Source: Phymorhynchus buccinoides
Lineage: Eukaryota; Mollusca; Gastropoda; Neogastropoda; Raphitomidae
Reading direction: 5' to 3'
NCBI GenBank assembly: GCA_017654935.2
Contig: CM065698.1
Location: 45,538,622-45,602,621 of the forward strand
Length of the DNA: 64,000 nucleotides
Part shown: piece after piece, positions 1 to 10,500 of the stretch
How positions within the stretch are numbered: the first letter of the stretch is position 1
How the letters are laid out: each line of letters opens with the position of its first letter
Made by a program: the position numbers and the translations under genes
The notes under the pieces: generated by a model
Seen by the model: only the letters and a program-made list of their open reading frames with translations
The model's database searches: none
Told to the model about the DNA's origin: nothing

Positions 1-298
1 AAGATTGAGATAGGTTACTTCCCTTTTTTAATGCTTAGACCTAGATGGAGATGTCTTGACACAGTTTTTGTAGTGTGTACAAGAAGTCTTCAGCTTCTAA
101 AGTCAGACGTGTGCATGCATTAACCAGACACTTGTCAGTTCTTTTTGTTTAGCTTTGTTTCATTTTAAACGAACTGAAATGTGTTGTTTTCTGTACTGAC
201 AGTCTGTGTTTGTATGAGTTACTATGACACCATGTTGTAATTTCTCCTAAAGAGATAATCAACTATTCTAGACATTGGCTTGACTTTTATTTGGACAC

Positions 299-690
299 TT
301 GGGGCAGTGGTTGGATGCCTCATGCATCCATAAGGGGAGCTGGATGACCATGCCCTCTCCACGAGTCTCTCCCCTGTGGGATACTGGGAGGTCTTTCGTT
401 CAAAAATTAATGGTTCCCCCACCTTCTGGAAGATCTGTCCTTGTAACTTCCTCTAATCTGTCACTCTCTTTGACTCTGCGTTTTCCCTTTCTGTCATCTA
501 CAATCTCTCTGCCTTATTGGCCCATTCTCCTGCCTTTAAAAAAAAAAAGTTCCAGTTAATTTTCTCCTTTGAGCTGCCCAAAATCTGAATGTGGTGGCTG
601 AATCATGCAACAGGGAGACTAGTAGTAAAAACTCAAAATTGAACACATATGTACCTTACCCATTGTGGTCTAGGAACGCAGAAAAAGACG
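299..690 (+). repeat. AAG-tailed interspersed repeat, subfamily a
   Basis: Shares with 44395-44800 (reverse) a body running from the 'gatgcctc...' head through 'ccaccttctggaag' and 'cattctcctgcct' to an 'aggaacgcagaaa' end. Other copies end in AAG repeats. Probably a non-autonomous retroposon; no coding capacity is seen. Confidence 0.7.
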
Positions 691-1071
691 AAATTCGAAA
701 CTGACCTATGCAGGGATCAATCTTGCCACAGGACATCATAGGTCAGTTGACCAGTTCGAAGAAAATATAATATCCTTTTCATAAAACGATAAGTCATAAA
801 TGTTATAAAAAAAAATGAAAGGAAATGCAACTTTAGTGGAACAAAAACTGTTTTCTAGGACACTCTGTTACAATCAATCACATAGTTTCACAGACTGCAT
901 GTTCAAAGAATGACAATATACTTTCTTTCTTTTTTTTGCATGAGAAAAGCTGGTACAGTACTATGCAATGTAATAATAATTATTTTTACAGTCTATTGTT
1001 TCACCTCACTTCTAAGTCAATCTGATCACTATGGAATCAGTTGCAGCGCACATCAAACTCCTTAAAGTTGC

Positions 1072-1213
1072 TAATGGTCTGTGTACACGTTATCATTATT
1101 CACGAGATAGTTCTATTTCCCCATGGCAACACAGTGATAGCCCACTCTTAATATGACTGTGTCGCCATGGGGGAAATAGGAATATCCCGTGAATAACGTG
1201 TACCGAGACCTTA
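1072..1213. mobile_element. Hairpin MITE with long imperfect inverted arms
   Basis: The arm starting taatggtctgtgtacacg is the reverse complement, with a few mismatches, of cgtgtaccgagacctta at the right end. The complementarity continues inward through tatttcccc/ggggaaata and ccatgg. The size and shape fit a foldback MITE; superfamily unknown. Confidence 0.75.
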
Positions 1214-1343
1214 ACAGGCATGAAGTAAGCATAAGTCATATGACCTCTTGCCTCCAAAAACAATAGGTCATTTCAAAATGTTATCAGTCAATGACTGATG
1301 ACCGGTGCTAAGAATAATCCCTGCCTATGATGTTCTCCTGCAG

Positions 1344-1589
1344 GCGAACTGTCAACAGCCTGCCACATCTGCGGCAAGCGGTTCCAGAACGAGGCGAACA
1401 TGCGCAAGCACCTGCGCTTCCACTCGGGGCGCAACTTCCCCTGCAAGCACGGGTGTGACACGGTGTACCCCAACGTGGCCCAGCTGGTGAAGCACCTGAG
1501 GCAGGTCCACCCCGACCTGCCCCGCCAGAACTCACACCTGGGCCCCGCTGACGTCCTGCTGGGAGTGGGGCCGCCTGCCAAACACAATG
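1344..1589 (+). CDS. PRDM2: PRDM2-like exon with zinc fingers 1-2
   Basis: The acceptor is the AG at 1342-1343 after a pyrimidine-rich tctcctgc tract; the donor is GT at 1590-1591. The first two bases complete a codon from an upstream exon, and the last base starts a Glu codon completed at 3257-3258. Finger 1 is C-X2-C-X12-H-X3-H (CHICGKRF...KHLRFH). Finger 2 is C-X3-C-X12-H-X4-H, joined by the linker SGRNFPC, which resembles the classical TGEKPF linker. GC content is far above the flanking intron, as expected for coding sequence. Confidence 0.88.
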
Positions 1590-4500
1590 GTACTGAAAAA
1601 ATCCGTTTAACGTCCTCCGGTTTGAAACAGACTTATATGGGACATTAGTAGATATCAGGCATGGTGGACCTCCGTGAATCGCGGAAAATCCGCGAAACAG
1701 TTTAAAACAAAATTATTAAAAAATGCATTGAAATCTAATGAAATGGCATGAAAAAGTGAAAATTTTACTCATTTATTGAATTTTCTTTGGCCCCACTGAC
1801 GTAAACAAAAGAGAAGCAACAAAAAAAAAGTTCGAAAATGACGTAATCCTGGACCGCCAGTTATTAAATCCGCCGCTTATTAAAGCCATTTTTCGTCGGT
1901 CCCAAAATGGCTTTATAAAGTGGCGACCACTGTACTGTTCTTATACTGAACCGGGCTATGAAATGTGCAAAAACATATTGGTCGTTCAGATATAATGATC
2001 ATCTAAAAATGTAGTGATTTTGGTGGGAAAGAAGACAAGGAAATTGGGTTGTTTCGAGGGGATTTGGCAATCCTAAAAATTTAAAAGAAATCCACAAAAA
2101 GCCGACGTCCTGCAGTGATGTCCTGAGGCTCCGGTCATAGGCCATTGACCTATTAAAATTGAAAGTGTCCTATTGTGTTCTCCCCTGTCAGGACAGATGT
2201 CTGATTTAATTTTTAACACTGACACACTTTGTCTTATTGATTTCTGCAAGCACCGGGACATTTTTCTATTGATTATTACCCGGCCAGAGGCCGAGGTATT
2301 GCGATCGGTTTGTGTGTGTGTCTGTCTGTCTGTGTATCGATTATCTTAAAAAGTACTGTTTGGATTTTGATTAAAATTGGCAGAGGGGTAGACAGCTTGA
2401 AAAGGAAGCTTCCTTTCGTTAATCAACACCGTGCTGACCTTGACCTTGAAGTTTGACCTTGAAAACCGAAATTTCCTTCTTTGGGCTATGTAATTTCCCC
2501 CCAGCTTTATTTCGTGAACTAGTGAACAGAATCGCTTCAAATTTTGTGTGGTGGTGTACCATGGTGCAAGGAAGTTTGTATAGAAGTTCAGCTGTATCTC
2601 GTGAACTACTGAACAGAATCGCTTCAAATTTTGGGCTATGTATTTTATGCGTTCTGTAAGGGTGGAAAGTGGTGTGTTTATTGGGGGGGGGGGGAGGGGA
2701 CATCACTCGGTGCAAGGAAGTTTGTATAAAAGTTCAGCTGTATCTCGTGAACTACTGAACAGAATCGCTTCAAATTTTGGGCTATGTATTTTATGCGTTC
2801 TGTAAGGGTGGAAAGTGGTGTGTTTATTGGGGGGGGGGGGGGGGAGAGGACATCACTCGGTGCAAGGAAGTTTGTATAAAAGTTCAGCTGTATCTCGTGA
2901 AATACTGAACAGAATCGCTTCAAATTTTGGGCTATGTATTTTATGCGTTCTGTAAGGGTGGAAAGTGGTGTGTTTAGTTAAAAACTACTGGGGGGGGGGG
3001 GGGGGGGACAGCTAACTAACTGGCCGGGTTTGCATTGTCACAATGCGTTGCTGCCGCTCGGCGATGCCCTTGTTTATCTTGTCTCAGGACAGTTTGTCCT
3101 ATCGCTTTTTGATCCTCAGTACATCACTGGTGACTCCTAGAGTCCTACTGGGGCAATCCCAGGTACCATTTCCTTCATCTCTTTTTTTTTTCAACACTTT
3201 TTTTTCAACATTTTTTTTTTTCAACCCTCGTTTTTTGCAACGCTCTTTTGTTCCAGAAATACTGCCGCCAAAGAAAGCGGCGTCTCCAGCGGGTGCGGGC
3301 GGGATCGGGGATTCAGCGGCAGCGTTCAAAACCGAGGCAGAAGCCATCCAGGAGTTCCAGGCCTCGCACCCTCCGGGCTGGACAGAGACGAGGGGCCGCA
3401 AGCCCACCAAGGACCTGCTGGGGGGCTGCGTGTGCATCATCTGCAAGAAGAAGTTCTCTACCTACGGCAGCATGTGTCGCCACCGCCGCTCCGTCCACAA
3501 GGTGGTCAAGGTGGCCGGCCAGTTCGTCAATGTGCCTTCCTCCCCTTCCCCCGCCCCAGCCTCTCCTGCTGCCACTGAACCCACCCCCTCCACCCCTCCG
3601 GCTGTGAAAGTCGAAGAAGAGGAAGAAGAAGGAGGAGGAGCGGCTTCCCAGTGGGAGGACCCTGCCGCTAGTAGAATTTTTCACATCGAAGCGCGAGTGG
3701 AGCAGATTTACGAACAAATCGACCGAGAGGAGGCTCTCAGAGAGAAGGACATCCATTTCGAGTTCTCCCCGCCCCCTTCCCCAACGTATTTCTACGAGAA
3801 CGTGTCGGACAACATCGCAGAGAATTTGTCGTGCTACGTGGACGGCGGGTCTGAGGCGTTGAAGAATGCGCAGCAGTACATCAAGGTGGACGATTACGTG
3901 CCCTTGGACGAGGCCGGCGGAATTCAGCCCCCTAGCGACAACTTTAACTGGTCTGCCTACAACTTCCCCCCGTTTTTCTTACCAGTGGATCCTGTGGTGC
4001 CTCTGCCCCCAGCCCCTCCGCCCCCTGCTCCTAAGGACGCCCTAGTTTCGTTGGAAAACGACTCGTCCCTGGCTTATCCGACGCGATCGGCCGTAGCTGA
4101 GAGGGAGGCGACGCGAAGGAGTTCCATGGACAGCCCCGTCAAGGGAGACAAGGAGAGGACGATGATGCCTCGCAGAGCTTCCTTCGGGTCCCTGGGCAAG
4201 CATGTCAACGATGGGTGTAGAATGGTGCGCAGGGCCTCGGTTGGGTCCTTCGACAATCAGCAAAACTGTGGAGAAAGTATCGCCGCAACCAATGGAGGAA
4301 CAGACTCTTCAAAGGACCGCAGTCTTTCTGACAAACAGAGGGGAAGTGAAGAAGCCAAGATTGGGGAAAACTCTGTTGAAGAGAGCGAGAAAGTTCTGGA
4401 CAGTGTTGGTACGGTTGACAGCATGAAGAGTGTTCCCGTCTCCAGTTCAGAAAACGAAGCCACATCATCGCTGCAACGATCGAGCGAAGACAAAGAAAAC

Positions 4501-7500
4501 GAAGCGGAAATCCATGCTGTGTCTTCCACAGCACAGAATGAAATTTGTAACGCATTCGAAAAAGGGTGCAGTTCAAGGAACCTCGACTTTGCAAGTAATG
4601 CAATTTCTACACAGGAGACTGAGAATGTACAAGGTTCTGGTGTGTCTTCCAGTAGTGAACTTACCAGTACGGTATCTGATCAGAGCCAAGATGTTGGTGT
4701 CAAAACCAATATTGCTGTAGTACCTTGTCAGCCTGAAACGGAGAGCAGTTATTTCGATACAAGTTCCGATAAATCTGTGAAAAAAGAGGAGATAGAAAAG
4801 ACATCTTCGTCTTCCACTTCCACCAAGATGGAGAACACTTCAGATGATAAAACTGCAGTCACAGAAAGCATGGAATGTGAAGAAAGCTGCACTAAGCAAA
4901 ACAACAATTCAGAGTCAGTTAATGGAATCACTGATGCCCCGACAAATGGAGAGAAGGAGAGTACGCATGAGAAACCAGTGATCACAGTGAAAGAAGAACA
5001 ACCGGACAAAAGCATTCACCAACAAACTGACCAACGGATGGACACTTCCGCTTCAAAAGACGGCTCGAAATCTGACCACCCTTCATTGATGAGCAAGACG
5101 GTCGACAATGTGGCTTCCAAAAGTGATGCAGACCAGTCGTCTGCCAGAGACCTCAGTGAAAAAGAGCTGGAGTATTTATCGCAAGGCATCGTCATTTACG
5201 TGCGCGGGAACAAGAAGCCGTGCCGTCATGATGCTGACACTGCCACGCTGCCGGCCCGCATGCCGCAGAGTGAAAGAGAGGAACAGTACCTGAAGACACT
5301 TCAGCTGTCCGCCAGAAAGGTCAAAGTGCAGAGTCCAGGGGTCAACTGCGGAGGCAGTAGTGACCGCAAAGTAGAACAAGACAAAGAGGTGACTGACCCT
5401 AGCGCAGAAACGACAGTGGGGAGTAGCCAAGGTGGGGGTCAAACGCAGGGAGAGCCTTCTGGGGAAAATGTTCACGATTTGAACACTGGAGGTGAAGCTA
5501 ATCACCAAAGTGAGGCAACAGCTGAAGATTTGCCAAAGACGTCTACGAAGGAACAACCAAGTCAGTCAGTGGCAGAAGAATTGGCGAAAACATCCTCGAA
5601 AGAACAACAGAGCGGCCCAGCAACAACAGATTTGCCAGAAACAACCCTGATGTTGGCAGCAGAAGACTTGGGAAAAACATCTCCAGAAGAACAGCAAAGC
5701 ACAGAAGCAGCGGAGAACCTGCTTAAAGCGTCTCCAAAAGATCAACTGCCAAGTTCGTCAGACCTACCACCTTCTGAGCCACAACCTGCAGATGACGGTA
5801 ACAACCCCCCTGCTGCAGTCAGCCCACAGCCGGCGAACGCCCAACCAGACAGCTCAGAGGATGGCGAACTGTTCGAGCTGCGAGCCAAGCTGCAGATGCA
5901 GGTTCTCCAGGAGCGAGTGGCCATCGACCAGGAAGGGGAAGAGCTGTGTCAGCGCTGCCAGCCCGAGAACACGGAGTTCGGGGAGCCCTCGAAGCGAACG
6001 GCGGAGGATTTCGCCAACATGAAGTTCGGGCGGAAGCAGCCCGTGTACTGCGTGTGCTCCATGTGTCGGCGGTACTTCTACGAGGCGGAGTCCCTGATGA
6101 GGCACCAGAGGAAGAAGCATCCCAACATCCAGTGCTCCTACTTTGAGGTGAGTTGTCGCGTGGGGGTAACCCTTTCACCGCCAATGTCACATTTTAGCAC
6201 CTCAATGATTTAACGCCCATGTCACCAAAAGGCCTCAAACCAGGGTCTGTTATCCAAAGAGCCTATTTTCGTAATTTTGATAGGTAAGGATAGACATTAC
6301 TTTACACATGTCATAGAGGAATCCCCACTATTGCAGAAGATTTTTTTTTCTCTACCCAGTTAAGTTTAATGGAATTTTTTTGCTGAAAAATGGCTGGTGG
6401 TGAAAGGGTTAACTGGGGTTTCTGTTTGTTTGTGGTACAGTGGAACCTCCCTTACAAGACCTCCCATTATTAAGACTCCCTCCCACATAAGACCTACTTC
6501 TCTGAGACATTGCCCTTCTTTGTTAAGTATTAAAATTACCTCCCTTATAAGACCCCTCCCTTATAAGACCTCATTTTGGATGATTTTTGAAGGTCTTATA
6601 AAGGAGGTTCCACTGTGCATGATTTTGCTAGTCCGTTGTGTACTCCTAGTAAAAGCTTTGTGATTGTCAGCTGCAACAATGGCAGTGATTTCAAAAACTA
6701 TATAATTCCTTTTCCTCTGATGTTTTATGACCTCCAGTCCCTTGTTTTTATCCTAATAATTTTTCATTTGTAGCCTTTTTGTATTTCTCGTTTTTCTGCC
6801 ATCCTCCCCCCAATCCCCTCCCCTTTTCACTCCAGATTTTGTTCCATACTAAAGGTATTTCATTTGCTAGTCAGGGTTATACTTATAGTTTGCTTGTGAT
6901 GCCTATTGTGCTGTTCCCAAACTATAACTCTAGTAAACTTCTAAAGAATTCATTAAAAAAAATGCACACAAAAAGAAGAGAAGGTACTGAATACTAAACT
7001 AAATGAGGTCTAGCTTTGAAAATCAGTTTGGTTCACATTTTGTCAATCCCAATAGTTGTACCAACTTACTGCACTGGGGTGTGGCTGCGAATTGGGATTC
7101 GGAATGAGCGGCGTGGGAGCAACGCCACTGTACGGCCCAGAAGATGGGACAGCAAAAAACCCAACCCAAAACAACCTTACTGCACTTTGAAGTTAGGACT
7201 TATGTCATGACAGGTTTCGCTAGTCTCACTCTTACGTCTTAGGTTGATGACATGTTCAGACCTGTTTACCATCCCGATTTTGCCGTACTTTACAGGGAAA
7301 AAGTCAAATTACAGTAATTACAGCTATGGAAAAAAAATCCTAAATATAAAAAATACAGTTGCGTCGGTAAGCGAAGCTTTTGAAGCGATGCGGTGAAAAG
7401 TCATTTCGCGCCATTTCCTTTTCTGTTTCAAAATGGCATCCAAGCGAGTGCATTCCGAAGCTTCTGTATCTTCTGACATCAAAAGTGGCACAGAAATTCC

Positions 7501-10500
7501 GGGAAAGTTGCCTAATAATTCCAGGAATACGTCGTTCAGCACTAGGTGACGAGCATGTGTTCTGTGTCTACTGCCCGACGGACATTAGTATTGCACACTC
7601 AGGTCAGTACAATATCGACGTTCATGGGTCACGCGTTGGATTACAGTTTTTTTTCTCTCAAAATTTTTTGGTTTCAGAAGTTACAACTTTGCAAAATAGG
7701 GGTAAACAGGTCTGCATATTGTGTTCGTTGTGTCTCAGGTGGAGAGCTACGGGCACGGCCTGGAGCAGCTGTTCTACCCCGAGCCAAGCATCCAGGGTGT
7801 GCTGGCCCAGTCCATCCTGCTGCCACCCGCCTACAGCACCCAGGACACCTACACCTGCACCCGCTGCAACCTCACCCTCAAGCACTACAGCCGCCTGCGC
7901 GCCCACATCCTCAACTGCCACCCCAACACCCCTACCACCCCCCACCACGCCCGCCGCAACAAGAAGGCCACCACCAAGGTCAACCGCCACCGCTTCATGG
8001 AGAAGATGCTTCCGAACTCCACCAAAGAAGCGGGGAAAACAAACAGCGGGTCTGCTGTGAGAAACCTCAGCTTCAGACCCAAAAGTCAGGGCACCGTTAT
8101 GGGGCTGCGGGCTAAATCCATATCCTCCACTTCTACTTCTACCGCCTCGGGGAAAAACTACCGGATGATTCATAACTGGTCGGCTAAGAAAGACGAGAAG
8201 AAAGGGTCGCCTAGCTCCTCCACGGCTTCTTCTTCGTCCGGGCGGCTTCCCTCCACGCGGGTGAAGACCCAGAACTGGAAGTACTCCCCGCCGAGATTCT
8301 CCTCCCCGTCTTCTTCGTCGAAAGCCAGCGTGTCGCCCGTGAAGGCCGGGGGTGCAGGGCGTGCCCAGCGGAGGAAGAACCACGAGATGCGCTACGACCC
8401 GACGGCCCACGTGCGGCGCCGGGAGAGGACGGAGTGCGTGGACATCCACCAGTGCCAGGGCTGCCGCCTCAGCTTCCGCACCCTGTTCCTGCTGGAGAGG
8501 CACACCAAGAACTGCTCCGGCAGGGACAAGCTGCTCAGCCAGACCCCCGTGGCCAACAGGTGAGTGCTTTTTTATTTCAATACAGTGGAACCTCTCTTAT
8601 AAGACTTCCCATTATAAGACTCCCTCCCACATAAGACCGACATTGCCCTTCTTTGTAAACTTGTATTAAAATTACCTCCCTTATAAGACCTCGTTTTGGA
8701 TGATTTTTTAAGGTCTTATAAGGGAGGTTCTACTGTAATCCTATTAACTGGCAAATACGATAGCATATTGTTTCTTAAACCTGGACACTGAAAAGAAAGT
8801 TTGACCTAGGTGTCCGTCCCTGGGACTGATTTAAACTTTTGCTAGGGATGGTACATACTGTTTTTACCAATAACCTTGACATTGCAGGTGCGTGGGGTTT
8901 TCACTGGTTTGTGTTTCTCTGCGACCAGTTAGTGACACTGGTTATTTGTGGGTATTCATGAATGAGACTGGTTTCCAAGATTCCTAGCGCAATCACTGTT
9001 GTTGGTTATCAACTTGCCATATTACTTACATGTAAAGTGTACAGCCTGCTGGGTAGTGATAATGAAATAGTTTGTCAAGTTCAAATGCAGACTCTGACTC
9101 AGTCTGAAACTATAGCAGTGATGTCCCAGGCCCCTGTCACATGCCAATGACCAATTAAATTTTTAAATGTCCTATTGTGTTCTCCCCTGTCAGGACAAAT
9201 GTCTCATTGTCTGATTAAATTTTGAACACTGGCATGCTTTATTTGACTGATTTCTGCAAGAGCCAGGACAAATGTCCTATTGATTTTTCTTGTCTGAGGA
9301 CAGTTTGTCCTATCATTTTTTCGATCCTCGGTACATCACTGCTGTAGCTCATGAATAGCTGTCAAATTACTTATTAGCTATCAAATGATTGTAAAGTTTT
9401 GATTCAATGTATAAATTTGACTGCTTTATATTGTTTATTTTGTATGTTTATCACACAAACAAACTTTGTGTTTTTCTATATTAATACTTGTGTGTGTGTG
9501 TGTGCGCGCTTGTGTCTTCGTTTGATTCCAGACTGCTGGACAGCCATGAAGCCAAGAAACACAGCTGCCACTACTGCCCCAAGCGCTTCAAGTACCTCAA
9601 GGGGGTGCAGAACCACTACGAAAACTTCTGCCGCGTGCGGGCCGAGCGCAAATCCGGGAGCGGCCTGACCCCCGAGGACCTGGCCCACGAGGAGCAGCTG
9701 AGGCTGAGCCTGCAGCAGCAGGCTTGGATCAAGATGGAGAACAAGGACCACACGGACGTCATCCAGGGCCGGGCCAGGATCCACGAGGACGGCACCATCA
9801 CCCGAGCCAGGGGCTGGCCCCGGGGGCAGAAGCGGTCCAACAAGCGGCGAAGCAACAAGTGGACCTACATGAAGCGACGCAAACCGGACGGGGGCAGCGC
9901 CAGCGAAACGTCCACTTCTTCCAGCCCTTCCAAGTCCAGGTCGACTTCCGGTCTGAGTTCTTCCGGCGGTGCGTGTTCGTCCGGCAGCGCCACATCTGCG
10001 GCTATGTCGGAACTAGAGGCGCGGCTGAGGGAGCCGTTTGGGCAGGAGGACAGACGAAAACGGCCGGCGAAAGAGGTCTATGCGTCTTCGCAGAGCAATA
10101 AAAAGAGGAATAGCAGCAAGTCGGCTCAGCGGGATTCTGCTGGTAAAGCCAAGAGGAGCAGGCTGGAGGAAGATCTATCGCAGGCTCCGGTCATCGATCG
10201 CATGGACACCAACCCCCCTGTCCAGCGCACCGCGGGGGGCACACGGATGTCCCCGGACCTGGAGCCCCCCACACTCTCCCCCATCACCCCCGTGGAACAG
10301 CAGCAGAGCAAGAAAACGAAAAAGAGCAAGGCAAAAACCGTCAAGTCTGTAATGGATGCGGGTTGTTCAGCGAACACGTTGAGCGCGGTATCCCCGGTTC
10401 TGGGAGGTAAAGCACTGACGTTTTCTTCAGAGAAGCAAGGTAGAGATTCCAGCAGCGCTCCCGTTGTCAACCCTAGTGGTGTGCCTGCAGTGTTGAATCT

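Larger units (their letters stand above)
1..1343 (+). other. Intron upstream of the first visible PRDM2-like exon
   Basis: AT-rich non-coding DNA. It contains an AAG-tailed repeat (299-690) and a hairpin MITE (1072-1213), listed separately. No exon with bordered splice sites was found. Confidence 0.6.
1590..3256 (+). other. PRDM2-like intron (fingers 2 to 3)
   Basis: Non-coding; contains the interrupted repeat 2115-3128 with its 0.8-kb insertion. 1660-2110 shows no recognisable feature. Confidence 0.7.
6148..7738 (+). other. PRDM2-like intron (fingers 4 to 5)
   Basis: Holds a TTAA-type MITE (6166-6412), a TA-type MITE (6438-6615) and a decayed transposase-like fragment (7434-7665). 6620-7430 is otherwise without recognisable features. 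Confidence 0.7.
8560..9531 (+). other. PRDM2-like intron (fingers 6 to 7)
   Basis: Contains a pogo-like MITE right after the donor (8583-8735) and the 'gtgatgtcc' repeat (9118-9340). A TG dinucleotide run sits at 9490-9505, 25 bp before the acceptor. Confidence 0.7.

Noticed and set aside
3043..3256. ATG-started N-terminal extension of the large PRDM2-like exon
   Set aside because: This part lies upstream of a good acceptor, overlaps a dispersed repeat and T runs, and the acceptor joins in phase with the previous finger exon.
3313..3756. Reverse-strand frames over the PRDM2-like exons (also 7658-8503, 10624-11199)
   Set aside because: Shadows of GC-rich coding sequence with no independent support.
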